Shown here one piece after another: positions 32,433-41,828 of a stretch of 64,000 nt of DNA. The translations under genes and the position numbers were made by a program. The notes beneath the pieces were generated by a model. It worked only from the letters and a program-made list of their open reading frames with translations, did no database searches and had not been told where the DNA came from. This DNA is from Flavonifractor porci (lineage in GTDB: Bacteria; Bacillota; Clostridia; Oscillospirales; Oscillospiraceae): contig NZ_JBBHLB010000009.1 of NCBI RefSeq assembly GCF_037572415.1, positions 1 through 64,000 on the forward strand, given 5' to 3'. Position 1 is the stretch's first letter; each line of letters begins with the position of its first letter.

Positions 32433-32924
32433 ATGGACCGAGTTATGCTCCTGGAGGAGTTGAAAACCGTTACCGAGGAGGCCGTCAAGGACCTTATCAT
32501 GCCTGTGAAGATACAGAGCGCCGACGAGCAGCAGCAATATCGGGCGGCGGAGGTCTATCTCATGAACTTGCCCGATGCCAGGGCCGCGAAAAAGAAGGTG
32601 CCCTATATCATTCACCAAGCCATCACCAGCAAAGACATCCAGCCGGAGGGAGAACGAGAGTACGGTATGGCCGTAGTGCGTTCCATCTTCGCCGTTTACA
32701 ACGATGACGCCCAGGAGGGCGGGCTTATGCTGCTCAACCTCATGGATCGGCTGCGTATCCGCCTGCTACGTCAAGTCGTTATCGGGCAGCGCTATCAGCT
32801 TGATCTCTCCGCCGGTATCGAAACATTCATCTACCCCAACTCCGAGGAAGTCGCGCCATATTACGCCGGAGAGATGACCTCCACCTGGCGCGTCCCAGCC
32901 GTTGAAAGAGAGGTTAACCTATGA
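32433..32924 (+). CDS. Tail completion/terminator protein
   Basis: A 163-residue protein with AAEVYLMNLPDARAAKKKVPY and a beta-rich second half ending EMTSTWRVPAVER, the pattern of neck or tail-terminator proteins in contractile phages. It follows the gpZ-like gene and precedes the sheath. Exact role inferred from order. Confidence 0.6.
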   Translation: MDRVMLLEELKTVTEEAVKDLIMPVKIQSADEQQQYRAAEVYLMNLPDARAAKKKVPYIIHQAITSKDIQPEGEREYGMAVVRSIFAVYNDDAQEGGLMLLNLMDRLRIRLLRQVVIGQRYQLDLSAGIETFIYPNSEEVAPYYAGEMTSTWRVPAVEREVNL

Positions 32925-33268
32925 CCGACAAAATCATCGACACGGCGTCAAAGACCGCCGATGCCGCTGCGGACACTCCCCCCAAGGTGGCAAAGAAGCG
33001 CCCCGCCGCGCCGAAGAAGTCCGCCGAGAGCGGCGGCTTCTGCGTCTATCTCGGCCCGACCCTGATGGGCGTGATCCAGCGCGGTACCATCTATCGCGGC
33101 GGTCGCAGAGAAGTCCTTGACACCCTTACACCGGTGATCGAGCAGCACCCGCTGATCGCGTCGCTGGTGGTGAGCGACGACACGCTCCCTGCTGACCGCA
33201 TCAAAGTCAAAACGCCCGGGAACCTGCTGTATGTGAATTATCACAAGCTGTCCAAGGGCATGAAGTAA
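32921..33268 (+). CDS. Small protein before the tail sheath
   Basis: A 115-residue protein. The first 40 residues are Lys/Ala/Pro-rich and probably unfolded; the rest (FCVYLGPTLMGVIQRGTIY) is a beta-rich domain found in many phages just before the sheath gene. Function unknown, probably structural or assembly-related. Confidence 0.65.
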   Translation: MTDKIIDTASKTADAAADTPPKVAKKRPAAPKKSAESGGFCVYLGPTLMGVIQRGTIYRGGRREVLDTLTPVIEQHPLIASLVVSDDTLPADRIKVKTPGNLLYVNYHKLSKGMK

Positions 33269-33281
33269 GGAGGAATTTTCA

Positions 33282-34703
33282 ATGAACCACGGCGTATATG
33301 TCTCTCAGCAGGCTACCAGCGTCAGCACTCCTGTCGTGGCGGAGTCCGGCGTCCCCTTCGTGGTTGGCCTGGCTCCTGTCCAGGCTGCGGATAAGCCCGC
33401 CGTCCCTGGAACGCCCGTCCTCTGCACCAGCTGGGCCGAGGCGGTAGAGAAGCTGGGTTATTCCGACAACTGGGCAACCTACACACTCTGCGAATTCATG
33501 TATTCGCACTTCAAGCTGTTCGCCTGCCAGCCCGTCATCTTCTGCAATGTTCTCGACATCGCCACCGCAAAGGAGGCGGTTTCCGCCACCGACATCGTGG
33601 TGGCGGAACACAAAGCGAAGCTCCCCATCGAGGCCATCAATGATGCCACACTGGTTGTCAAAGCTGCTGGAGGCACCGGCGCTGCTTATGTGTCCGGCAC
33701 CGACTACAACGCCTATTACAACGGCGAGCATCTGGTGGTGGAGCTGCTGTCCACCGGCAGCGCCTATGACGCCGAGCAGGTGAACATCGCCTACAACAAG
33801 GTCAAGGCCTCCACCGTCACCGCATCTGAAATCGCCTCCGCCATGGAGAATGTGGAGCTGTGCCTGACCCTGCTGGGCATCGTCCCAGATCTGCTCTGCG
33901 CCCCCGGCTATTCCCAGCAGTCCACCGTGGCCGCCGCGATGACCGCAAAGGCGGGCAACATCAACGGCCTGTTCCACGCCAAGGCGCTGGTTGACATTGA
34001 CTGCGGCGCTTCCGGCGCACGCGCCTATTCCGATGTCCTCACCAAGAAGAATGCCGCCAACATCGCCGACGAGGACGAACTTGCCTTTTGGCCCATGCTG
34101 AAGCTGGGCGATCACAAGTTCCACATGTCCACTCAGCTTGCCGGCCTGATGGCGCAGATCGATACCGGCAATGGCGGCTGCCCCTATGAGTCCCCTTCCA
34201 ACAAGGGGCTGCAGTGCGACGGTCTTTGCCTGGAGGACGGCACCGAAGTCAACCTGACGCTGGCACAGGCCAACTACCTCAACAGTGTTGGCGTGGGTAC
34301 GGCTCTGAACTTCATGAGCGGCTGGGTCGCCTGGGGCAACTACACTGCCTGCTATCCAGCCAACACCGACGTCAAGGATTACTTCATCCCGGTCAGCCGT
34401 ATGTTCGGATGGGTCGGCAACTCCCTCGTCAAGACCTTCTGGAGCAAGCTGGACAAGCCCATGACCCGCCGTCTCATCGACACCGTTCTCGATACCGCCA
34501 ACATCTGGCTCAACGGTCTGGTGGGCATGGGCTACCTCCTGGGCGCTCGCGTGGAGATGCTGGAGAGCGAGAATCCGCTGACCAACCTCATGGCCGGTAT
34601 CATCAAGCTCCATGTCTACATGACGCCGCCCTCTCCCGCCCAGGAGATCGACTTCGTGCTGGAGTATGACGCCAGCTATGTCACCAGTGCCCTGCAGGGC
34701 TAA
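33282..34703 (+). CDS. Tail sheath protein
   Basis: A 473-residue sheath subunit. The start MNHGVYVSQQATSVSTPVV, the FVVGLAP segment and the C-terminal domain (RRLIDTVLDTANIWLNGLVG) are typical of P2/Mu-type sheaths. It contracts to drive the tube through the host envelope, so the virion is a myovirus. AAGGAGG precedes ATG 33282. Confidence 0.95.
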   Translation: MNHGVYVSQQATSVSTPVVAESGVPFVVGLAPVQAADKPAVPGTPVLCTSWAEAVEKLGYSDNWATYTLCEFMYSHFKLFACQPVIFCNVLDIATAKEAVSATDIVVAEHKAKLPIEAINDATLVVKAAGGTGAAYVSGTDYNAYYNGEHLVVELLSTGSAYDAEQVNIAYNKVKASTVTASEIASAMENVELCLTLLGIVPDLLCAPGYSQQSTVAAAMTAKAGNINGLFHAKALVDIDCGASGARAYSDVLTKKNAANIADEDELAFWPMLKLGDHKFHMSTQLAGLMAQIDTGNGGCPYESPSNKGLQCDGLCLEDGTEVNLTLAQANYLNSVGVGTALNFMSGWVAWGNYTACYPANTDVKDYFIPVSRMFGWVGNSLVKTFWSKLDKPMTRRLIDTVLDTANIWLNGLVGMGYLLGARVEMLESENPLTNLMAGIIKLHVYMTPPSPAQEIDFVLEYDASYVTSALQG

Positions 34704-34718
34704 AAGGAGGTTTGAATC

Positions 34719-35228
34719 ATGGATCAGAGCATTATCAATTTCAAGGTCTACGAAGACTCCGTGGAGTATGTCGGCATGGCGCAGGCGACCCTGCCCGATC
34801 TGACCGCGCTGACGCAGTCCATCTCCGGCGCCGGCATTGCCGGCAATGTGGAGGCAGTCATCCTCGGCCACTTCGACGCGATGACGCTGGGCCTCAACTT
34901 CCGCACCGTCACCGATCAGAGTGTGAAGCTCTCCGAGCCCCGCCGCCACACCATCGACCTGCGCATTGCACAGCAGGACGAGGATGTTGTGGCCGGCAAG
35001 GTGGTCGTCCGTTCTGTCAAGCACATCCTCGTGGTCATTCCCAAGAGCGACAAGGGCGGCTCCGTCGCCCCCGCAGCGCCCTCCAACGGCTCCGGCGAGT
35101 ACGCCGTCCGCTACTGGGCGACCTACATTGACGGCAAGAAGGTGCGCGAGGTTGACCAGCTGAACTTCATCTGCTATGTCAACGGCACCGACTACCTGGC
35201 CGACGTCCGCAAAGCGCTCGGTATGTAA
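34719..35228 (+). CDS. Major tail tube protein
   Basis: A 169-residue tube subunit of the P2 FII family: NFKVYEDSVEYVGMAQATLP, ISGAGIAGNVEA, RRHTIDLRIAQQDED. It stacks into the inner tube inside the sheath. AAAGGAGG is upstream. A terminator follows. Confidence 0.93.
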   Translation: MDQSIINFKVYEDSVEYVGMAQATLPDLTALTQSISGAGIAGNVEAVILGHFDAMTLGLNFRTVTDQSVKLSEPRRHTIDLRIAQQDEDVVAGKVVVRSVKHILVVIPKSDKGGSVAPAAPSNGSGEYAVRYWATYIDGKKVREVDQLNFICYVNGTDYLADVRKALGM

Positions 35229-35242
35229 GGGACCAGACCAAA

Positions 35243-35276
35243 GCCCGGGGCGGGAGATCCGCTCCGGGCATCTTTT
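35243..35276 (+). terminator. Terminator after the tube gene
   Basis: GCCCGGGGCGG and CCGCTCCGGGC pair around GAGAT (one mismatch), followed by CATCTTTTT. It would lower expression of genes after the abundantly needed sheath and tube. Confidence 0.7.
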
Positions 35277-35300
35277 TGAGATTTGAAAGGAGTTATCATC

Positions 35301-35726
35301 ATGGCTGACACTAAGAAGACCGTTGTCCCCGCCGACGCTTTTTCCACCGTCGATCACGACGAGTACGCCGCTGCCGAGGCGCAGGCCAAGGAGAGCGTGG
35401 GCAACTTCACCCTCAAGCTGAAAAAGCCCTTCACCTATGAAGGGCAGACCTTTGACGAGCTGAACTTCGACTTCGAGGGGCTGACCGGCGACGACGCCCT
35501 TGCCATCGAGGACGAGCTTCAGGCCATTGGCAAGCCCACCATCTCGCCCACCTTCTCCGGCCAGTTCCTGGTACGCATGGCGGCGCGGGCCTGCACCAAT
35601 ACCATCGTTGACGCCAGCGGTCGCCCCCGCCGCATCGGCGACGACGCTCTGCGCGCCCTGCCCATCTTCGAGTTCAACCGCGTCAGAGGCAAGGCCCGCT
35701 CTTTTTTGCTGGCATCGGAGCTGTAA
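35301..35726 (+). CDS. Tail assembly chaperone, short form
   Basis: A 141-residue protein (NFTLKLKKPFTYEGQTFDELN, LTGDDALAIEDELQA) matching the gpE-like/tail assembly chaperone family of contractile phages, which holds the tape measure during tube assembly. Near its end, in frame, is the slippery heptamer T-TTT-TTG. A -1 shift there opens into the next small frame, giving a 197-residue long form. AAAGGAG precedes ATG 35301. Confidence 0.85.
   Translation: MADTKKTVVPADAFSTVDHDEYAAAEAQAKESVGNFTLKLKKPFTYEGQTFDELNFDFEGLTGDDALAIEDELQAIGKPTISPTFSGQFLVRMAARACTNTIVDASGRPRRIGDDALRALPIFEFNRVRGKARSFLLASEL
35702..35708 (+). other. Programmed -1 frameshift site
   Basis: The heptamer T TTT TTG is placed exactly in the zero frame (codons TCT TTT TTG). 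After a -1 slip, translation goes on without a stop into the frame at 35768-35893. Six-base arms CGGAGC and GCTCCG (35715-35752) downstream could form the stimulating stem. Tail chaperones of many phages use this device. Confidence 0.75.
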
Positions 35727-35893
35727 CCGGCGACGGCGGCGTCTGGCTCCGCAGGCAATGCCTTACTATGGCAAAAACCAATCAAGCCCCCGTTTCCTAC
35801 TGGCTGTCGCTATCCCTGCCGTCTTTGTGCAAGTGGATCAAGGTCAGCAACCAGCTCGTGAAGGAAGCGCGGGACAGGCGCAAGAAGAAATAA
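35708..35893 (+). CDS. Tail assembly chaperone, frameshift extension
   Basis: This -1 frame adds 61 residues to the chaperone. It holds a possible separate start at ATG 35768 (41 residues, MAKTNQAPVSYWLSLSLPSL), but that ATG has no ribosome site, which favours expression by frameshift. The segment ends in a basic RRKKK tail. It stands directly before the tape measure gene, as the GT or E' part does in other phages. Confidence 0.7.
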   Translation, partial: AGIGAVTGDGGVWLRRQCLTMAKTNQAPVSYWLSLSLPSLCKWIKVSNQLVKEARDRRKKK

Positions 35894-35912
35894 TCTGAAA
35901 GGAGGGCCGTCT

Positions 35913-38900
35913 ATGGCAGTCCGCAAAGAGTATGAGATGCTATTCCAGCTGAACGCGCAGCTTGGGGGCAGCTACAGCAAGACCTTCAAGGCCGCACAGC
36001 AGGAAATCGTGTCCATGCAGAAGGAAATCCAGGCCCTCTCCAAGACGCAGGCAGATATTTCCGCCTTTCAGAAGCAGCAAGCCGCCGTGGAAGCGACGCG
36101 GAAGCGGCTGGAGATGCTGCGGCAGCAGTACGACAATATCCAGCGGGAGATGGAGGAGACCGGGAACGATTCGGCCGACATGAAGAACAAGCTGCTGGCA
36201 AAGCAGCTTCAGATCGACAAGACCTCCGCCTCGCTGGAAAAGCAGACGGCAAAGCTGAACGAGCTGAGCGGAGCGCTGGAAGAGGCCGGCGTCAACACCG
36301 ATGACCTCACCCACAGTTCCGAGCAGCTCTCCGGCAAGATCGACACGCTGAAAAAGAAGCAGGGCGAGGCCACCGATAAGGCCATGACTTTCGGCGACAA
36401 GGCCGGACAGGCGTTCAACCAGGTACACGAGGCCATCGTGGCCGCAGGTATCGCCGTCGCCCTGAAAGAAATCTACGAATATTTCGCCAGCTGCGCGCAG
36501 GAGTCGATGGATTTCGAGAGCGCCATCACCGGCGTAGCCAAGACCACCGACCTCACCGACGAGGAGCTGGCGGCGATGTCGGATTCCATCAAGGCGCTGT
36601 CCACGGAGATCCCGGCAACCACCGAGGAAATCGCGGCAGTTGCCGAAGCCGCCGGACAGCTCGGCATCCAGAAGGCTGCGCTGCTGGACTTCACCGAGAT
36701 CATGACCATGCTCGGCACCGCCACCAACATGACGGCGGACGAGGCGGCGACCGCTCTTGCGCGCTTCGCCAATATCACCGGCATGGCGACGGACAATTAC
36801 GGACGGCTTGGCTCCGTCATCGTCGACCTGGGCAACAACTTCGCCACAACAGAATCCGAGATCGTGGCGATGGGTACGCGCCTAGCGTCGGCCGGCAAGC
36901 TGGCCGGACTGACCGAGCCTGAGATCATGGCTCTGGCGGCGGCTATGTCCTCCGTGGGCATCGAGGCCGAGGCTGGCGGCACTTCCATGACCCAGACCCT
37001 CAACGCCATCGAAAAGGCTGTTGCAAAGGGCGGAGACGACCTTTCGGAGTTCGCACGCATCGCGGGTATGTCCTCCGATGAGTTCTCCATCGCATGGAAG
37101 AACGATGCCATGAGTGCCCTGACCTCCTTCATCGGCGGTCTGGGCAAGCTGGACGAGCAGGGAGAAAGCACCGTGCTCGTGCTGGAGGACCTGGGGCTGA
37201 CTGGCATCCGGCAGAGCAATATGCTCAAGGCTCTGGGCCTGGCCGCAGACCAGATGACCGGCGCAGTAAATACCGCAAATACCGCGTGGCAGCAGAATAC
37301 CGCCCTCACCAACGAGGCCAACAAGCGGTATGCCACCGCGCAGAGCCGGTTGACCATGATGCAGAACGCCTATAACAACCTCAAGGTGGCCATCGGCGAC
37401 GCCTACACCCCCGCGCTCAGCGAGGCATACGGCGTCGGGACAAAGGTGCTGAACGGCATCACAGCGTTCATTCAGAAAAATCCCGCGCTGGTCAACGCCA
37501 TCACCGCTTTCGTCGGCGTTATCGGCGCAGTCGTCGCGGCGCTTGCCGCTTACGCAGTAGCCGCGAAGGTGGCCGCTGCCGCCAGCGCGATCCTCACGGC
37601 GGCGATCCCCGGCGTCAATGTCATCATGGGTGTCACCGCTGCCGTGGCCGCGATCACGGCCGGCATCGTTGCCCTGGCTACCGCTGCGTCGAACGACGCC
37701 GTACCCAGCGTGAAGGAGCTGACCGAAGCCGCCCGCGGTATGCGGGAGGCAATGGACGACGCCAAGGCCACCTACGACGATACCGTCACCTCCACCATGG
37801 CGGCGGCAGGTGTCGCAGACACCTACATCGGCAAGCTGGAGGAGCTGGAGGCCGCCGGACTCAACACCGACGAGCAGCACAGGCAGTATCACAATACGCT
37901 GGCATTGCTCTGCCAGGTGGTGCCGGAGCTGGCCGATTACATCGACCTGGAGACCGACACCATCAACGGCGGCACTGCCGCGCTCCGCGCCAATACCGAA
38001 GCGTGGAAGCAGAACGCCATGCAGCAGGCGTATCAGGATCAGCTTACCGAGCTGTACTCCCAGTATTCCGCTGTGCTGATCGAGGCAGAGGAAAACAGCA
38101 TCGGACTCACCAAGGCGCAGTACAGCCTGGAGGCCGCGCAGCAGAAGCTGTCTGATACCTACGCGCAGATGGATGCGCTGTGGGCGGACGCTCAGAAGCA
38201 GGCGGACGACTACTACGACCAGTACGGTTACTATGCCGACGCGACCTCTTTCCTATCTCAGGAATACTACGACCTGCAGAATTCCATCTACGACACCAAC
38301 GACGAGATCTGGGCAGCCGAAAAAGCCATCAAGAACTACAACAAGGCGATGGAGGAGGACGCGGATGCCGTTTCCGAGGCCGAGGAGGAGATCGCCCTTG
38401 CGGAAGAGGCGGTCAAGAATCTAACCGACGCCATGAACGAAGGCGCCGGCGCATCCGAGGAAGCCGCTGCCCAAAGCAGCGAATTCCAAGCCGTCATCTC
38501 CGGCGTTCAGGAGAAGCTCGCCGCCCTCACGGAGTCCTACACCGAGGTGTACAGCGCGGCATATGAGAGCATATCCGGACAGTATCAGCTTTGGGACGAG
38601 GCCGCAGATGTCGTTGCAACGAGCGCGGGCAGCATCAATACCGCGCTGGAGAGCCAGATCACCTACTGGCAGGATTACAACACCAATCTGCAATCCCTCA
38701 CCGACCGCAGCGCAGACATCGAAGGCCTGGGCGACATGATCGCCTCCTTTGCGGACGGCAGCTCCGACAGCGTGAACGCCATCGCTGGCATGGCAGGCGC
38801 CACCGACGAGCAGCTGGCCGCTATGGTAGCCAACTGGCAGACCTTACAGCAGGAGCAGCAGAACGCGGCCGGAAGCGTGGCAGACCTCAAGACCGACTTC

Positions 38901-39512
38901 ACGGCCACCATGGACGAATTACAGGCGGCGCTTGCCGAGGACATCGAAGCGATGGACCTGGGCGACGAGGCCAAGGAAAGCGCGCAGGCTACCATTCAGG
39001 GCTTCATCGACGGCGCTGTCGGTATGCTGCCCCAGGTGACTGCTGCCTACAACCGCATCGCCGCCGCAGCCAAGGCCGCGTTGTCCACCGCAGGCACCGG
39101 CACCGCCGGCAGCATCCCCGGCTATGCGGTCGGCACACAGTCCGCCGCACCGGGTTTCGCCCTCGTCGGCGAGAACGGCCCCGAGCTGGTCTACTTCAAC
39201 GGCGGCGAGCAGGTCATGACTGCCGAGGAGACTGCCGCCATGCGCGACAGCATGGAGATCCAGGCTATCACCTTCGCCCCGCAGCTCCTGGAGGCGCTGC
39301 ACGCCATCCAGGGCGACGGCGCGCTTTCAGCCGAGCCGGGCGCAGGCCCAGGCGTCGGCGTGGTGGAGCTGCAGGTCGTGTTCCAGATCCAAGGCAACGC
39401 AACGCCGGAAACGGTGGAAGCCCTGCGCGAGTACGGCGATGAATTCACCGAGCGCGTCCTCGAAGTCATGGAGGAGGCCGGCATCGACACCGCAAGGAGG
39501 GCCTACAAATGA
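35913..39512 (+). CDS. Tail tape measure protein
   Basis: A 1199-residue protein that sets tail length. The first 150 residues are coiled coil (QQEIVSMQKEIQALSKTQAD); residues about 180-470 hold the TP901-type core (GVAKTTDLTDEELAAMSDSI, AEAAGQLGIQ); hydrophobic segments follow near 520-590; more coiled coil; and a Gly/Ala-rich end with the conserved ALVGENGPELVYF-type motif (FALVGENGPELVYF). AAAGGAGG precedes ATG 35913. Confidence 0.95.
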   Translation: MAVRKEYEMLFQLNAQLGGSYSKTFKAAQQEIVSMQKEIQALSKTQADISAFQKQQAAVEATRKRLEMLRQQYDNIQREMEETGNDSADMKNKLLAKQLQIDKTSASLEKQTAKLNELSGALEEAGVNTDDLTHSSEQLSGKIDTLKKKQGEATDKAMTFGDKAGQAFNQVHEAIVAAGIAVALKEIYEYFASCAQESMDFESAITGVAKTTDLTDEELAAMSDSIKALSTEIPATTEEIAAVAEAAGQLGIQKAALLDFTEIMTMLGTATNMTADEAATALARFANITGMATDNYGRLGSVIVDLGNNFATTESEIVAMGTRLASAGKLAGLTEPEIMALAAAMSSVGIEAEAGGTSMTQTLNAIEKAVAKGGDDLSEFARIAGMSSDEFSIAWKNDAMSALTSFIGGLGKLDEQGESTVLVLEDLGLTGIRQSNMLKALGLAADQMTGAVNTANTAWQQNTALTNEANKRYATAQSRLTMMQNAYNNLKVAIGDAYTPALSEAYGVGTKVLNGITAFIQKNPALVNAITAFVGVIGAVVAALAAYAVAAKVAAAASAILTAAIPGVNVIMGVTAAVAAITAGIVALATAASNDAVPSVKELTEAARGMREAMDDAKATYDDTVTSTMAAAGVADTYIGKLEELEAAGLNTDEQHRQYHNTLALLCQVVPELADYIDLETDTINGGTAALRANTEAWKQNAMQQAYQDQLTELYSQYSAVLIEAEENSIGLTKAQYSLEAAQQKLSDTYAQMDALWADAQKQADDYYDQYGYYADATSFLSQEYYDLQNSIYDTNDEIWAAEKAIKNYNKAMEEDADAVSEAEEEIALAEEAVKNLTDAMNEGAGASEEAAAQSSEFQAVISGVQEKLAALTESYTEVYSAAYESISGQYQLWDEAADVVATSAGSINTALESQITYWQDYNTNLQSLTDRSADIEGLGDMIASFADGSSDSVNAIAGMAGATDEQLAAMVANWQTLQQEQQNAAGSVADLKTDFTATMDELQAALAEDIEAMDLGDEAKESAQATIQGFIDGAVGMLPQVTAAYNRIAAAAKAALSTAGTGTAGSIPGYAVGTQSAAPGFALVGENGPELVYFNGGEQVMTAEETAAMRDSMEIQAITFAPQLLEALHAIQGDGALSAEPGAGPGVGVVELQVVFQIQGNATPETVEALREYGDEFTERVLEVMEEAGIDTARRAYK

Positions 39513-39721
39513 GCAAGACCTATACCACCATTCAGGGCGACATGTGGGACAGCATCGCATTCTCCCAGCTGGGGAGCGAGGCCTACACCGACCGGCTGAT
39601 GAATCTGAATCCGCAGTATCTCGGGAACTATACTTTCCCTGCGGGGATCGTGCTGAAGTTGCCAGACCCTGCTGAGAATGTCAGCGACGCCCTGCCCCCG
39701 TGGAAGCAGGTGGTCGGATGA
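39509..39721 (+). CDS. Tail protein X, LysM-like
   Basis: A 70-residue LysM-type protein: YTTIQGDMWDSIAFSQLGSE and LNPQYLGNYTFPAGIVLKLP. In P2-like phages protein X joins tube and baseplate hub. It overlaps the tape measure stop and the hub start. Confidence 0.88.
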   Translation: MSKTYTTIQGDMWDSIAFSQLGSEAYTDRLMNLNPQYLGNYTFPAGIVLKLPDPAENVSDALPPWKQVVG

Positions 39722-41067
39722 GCAACCCGAATCAGGCGCGCCGCGTCACGGCGCAGATCTTCTTCCAGGGCGCAGACATCACCGGCAGTATGCGTCCCTA
39801 TTTCCTGTCGGCCACCTACACCGACAAGGAGGCGGACGAAACCGACGACCTGCAGCTGAAGCTTCAGGACCGCGATGACATATGGCTCAAAAAGTGGCTG
39901 GCTGACGCCATCGACGCGGCAGCCTCCGCAGGGAGCCTGTCCGCGTCCTCCAAGGCCAAGACCGAGAGCACGGCAAAGTCCTACAAGGTCACAGCCAAAA
40001 GCGGCTTGAATGTCCGCTCCGGCCCCAGCACCAGCTATGGCAAATACGGCGCGCTGGTCTGCGGCGCGGAGCTGCAGGTCGAGGGCATCGAAAACGGCTG
40101 GGCGAAGGTCAGCTACAACGGCAAGACCGCCTATGTCAGCGCATCGTACATCAAGGAATCAGGCGGCGGGGGCGGCGACGCTTCCGCCGCTGCTCCCGCG
40201 TCCGCCTCCGGCGCCGGCTTCAAGATCAGCGCCGTTTTCGTCCGGGAAAACTGGACGGGCGGCGGCAGAGATAAGGTGCTGGACTGCGGACAGTTCGAGC
40301 TGGACAGCGTTGACGCCTCCGGCCCGCCCAATACCATCACCATCAAGGCGACGGCGCTGCCGTACAGCGCACAGATCCGCCAGACGGAGAAGTCCAAGGC
40401 GTGGGAGTTCTACACGCTTTCCGGCATTGCGAACGAGATGGCCGCAGCCAACGGCATGACCTGTATGTATCTCTCCAACAGCGACCCGTCCTACGGCCGC
40501 GTGGAGCAGTACAAGCAGAGCGACATCGCCTTTCTTTCCAAGCTGTGCCATGAGGCGGGCATCTCTCTGAAAGCCACCAACAACCTGATCGTACTTTTCG
40601 ACCAGGAGGACTACGAGAAGAAAAATCCTGTGCTGACCATCGTCCGCGGCAGCGGCAGCTACACCAAGCACAAGCTGAACGCGGGAACGGCCGGAACGCA
40701 GTACGCCTCCTGCCGCGTCAGCTACACAGACCCAGGCACGGGGAAGTGCATCGAGGCCACCGTCAAGGTCGAGGACTACAACGACAAGGCCAAGAACAAC
40801 CAGCAGCTGGAGATCACCGCGAAGGTGGCGAGCGTGGCCGAGGCCAAGACCAAGGCCGAAAAATATCTCCGGCTACACAACAAGTACGCGAAGACCGCCA
40901 CCTTCACGCTGCCCGGCAATCCGGACATCGTGGCCGGCGTCACAGCTAAGCTCACCGGCTGGGGCGCATGGGACGGGAAATACATTGTCGAGCAGGCCGC
41001 GCATTCGGTCGGCTCATCCGGCTATACCACGCAGGTCAAGCTGCGGAAGACATTGGAGGGGTACTGA
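39718..41067 (+). CDS. Baseplate hub protein (gpD/late control D) with inserted SH3b domain
   Basis: A 449-residue hub of the P2 gpD/gp27 type: ARRVTAQIFFQGADITGSMR, DETDDLQLKLQDRDDIWLKK, and later FLSKLCHEAGISLK. Between them, at about residues 88-146, lies a complete bacterial SH3 domain (LNVRSGPSTSYGKYG, GWAKVSYNGKTAYV), followed by a Gly/Ala/Ser linker. SH3b domains bind peptidoglycan, so this hub may touch the wall during infection. ATG 39718 overlaps the previous stop. Confidence 0.88.
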   Translation: MSNPNQARRVTAQIFFQGADITGSMRPYFLSATYTDKEADETDDLQLKLQDRDDIWLKKWLADAIDAAASAGSLSASSKAKTESTAKSYKVTAKSGLNVRSGPSTSYGKYGALVCGAELQVEGIENGWAKVSYNGKTAYVSASYIKESGGGGGDASAAAPASASGAGFKISAVFVRENWTGGGRDKVLDCGQFELDSVDASGPPNTITIKATALPYSAQIRQTEKSKAWEFYTLSGIANEMAAANGMTCMYLSNSDPSYGRVEQYKQSDIAFLSKLCHEAGISLKATNNLIVLFDQEDYEKKNPVLTIVRGSGSYTKHKLNAGTAGTQYASCRVSYTDPGTGKCIEATVKVEDYNDKAKNNQQLEITAKVASVAEAKTKAEKYLRLHNKYAKTATFTLPGNPDIVAGVTAKLTGWGAWDGKYIVEQAAHSVGSSGYTTQVKLRKTLEGY

Positions 41068-41417
41068 TGGACGAACAGCAGAATATCCTTTCGAGGCTCG
41101 TGCAGACCGGCACGGTAACGGCCATCGACAGCGCAAAGCGCAAGGCCCGCGTCAAGTTCAAGGACACGGGTATCATTTCAGACTGGCTCTATGTGCTCCA
41201 ACATTACGGAGCGAATTTCTACATCGAGCCAGACGCAAAGCACACCCACGAGATCACGGACACCTTCACCGGCGGCGGCTCGGCAAGCGAATACCCCGCG
41301 CACGACCATCTGCCCGGCTCGCATTTGACCTACTGGATGCCAAAGGTGAACGACCGCGTCCTCTGCCTTTACCTGCCGGTATTCAATGGGGACGGCTTTG
41401 TGTTAGGAGGCTTTTGA
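41067..41417 (+). CDS. Baseplate assembly protein V-like
   Basis: A 116-residue protein with an OB-like start (GTVTAIDSAKRKARVKFKD) and a HDHLPGS segment, as in gpV/spike-hub proteins of P2-like phages. Shorter than classical gpV; the needle part may be carried elsewhere. ATG 41067 shares its A with the previous stop. Confidence 0.78.
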   Translation: MDEQQNILSRLVQTGTVTAIDSAKRKARVKFKDTGIISDWLYVLQHYGANFYIEPDAKHTHEITDTFTGGGSASEYPAHDHLPGSHLTYWMPKVNDRVLCLYLPVFNGDGFVLGGF

Positions 41418-41419
41418 TT

Positions 41420-41821
41420 ATGGGAATGGTCGGCTGTCTGGGCGACATCGTTTTTACGGTGTCTGACCGCACCGTCGAAACGATCAACAATGTAACCTGG
41501 TCGGGGGCTGCCCGGTATGCGACCCATCAGCGGCACGGCACACACGCCCTCACGGAGTTCACCGGCCTTGACCCCGATAAGATGACCTTCGACATCGTTC
41601 TTTCTGCCTACCTCGGCGTTGATCCCATCGCCGAGGTCGTGAAGCTGTGGAACTATGAGCGCGGCGGCGTCGCCGTTCCGCTGGTGATCGGCAACAAGGG
41701 CTATGGGAAATATCGCTGGTCCGTACTCGACCACAAAATGAAAATGCAGACCTATGACGGGCGCGGAAATGTCACCAGCGCCACCGTGTCCGTCAGCCTG
41801 CAAGAGTATCTGAGGGGGTGA
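41420..41821 (+). CDS. Phage tail protein, P2 gpU family
   Basis: A 133-residue protein starting MGMVGCLGDIVFTVSDRTV, with GLDPDKMTFDIVLSAYLG and a beta-rich end. This matches the P2 gpU-type tail proteins. TTAGGAGG precedes ATG 41420. In P2-like gene order gpU stands beside X and D, as here. Confidence 0.85.
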   Translation: MGMVGCLGDIVFTVSDRTVETINNVTWSGAARYATHQRHGTHALTEFTGLDPDKMTFDIVLSAYLGVDPIAEVVKLWNYERGGVAVPLVIGNKGYGKYRWSVLDHKMKMQTYDGRGNVTSATVSVSLQEYLRG

Positions 41822-41828
41822 AGCTGGC

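Noticed and set aside
33279..35357. 692-codon minus-strand frame
   Set aside because: Covers sheath and tube genes in antisense; shadow frame.
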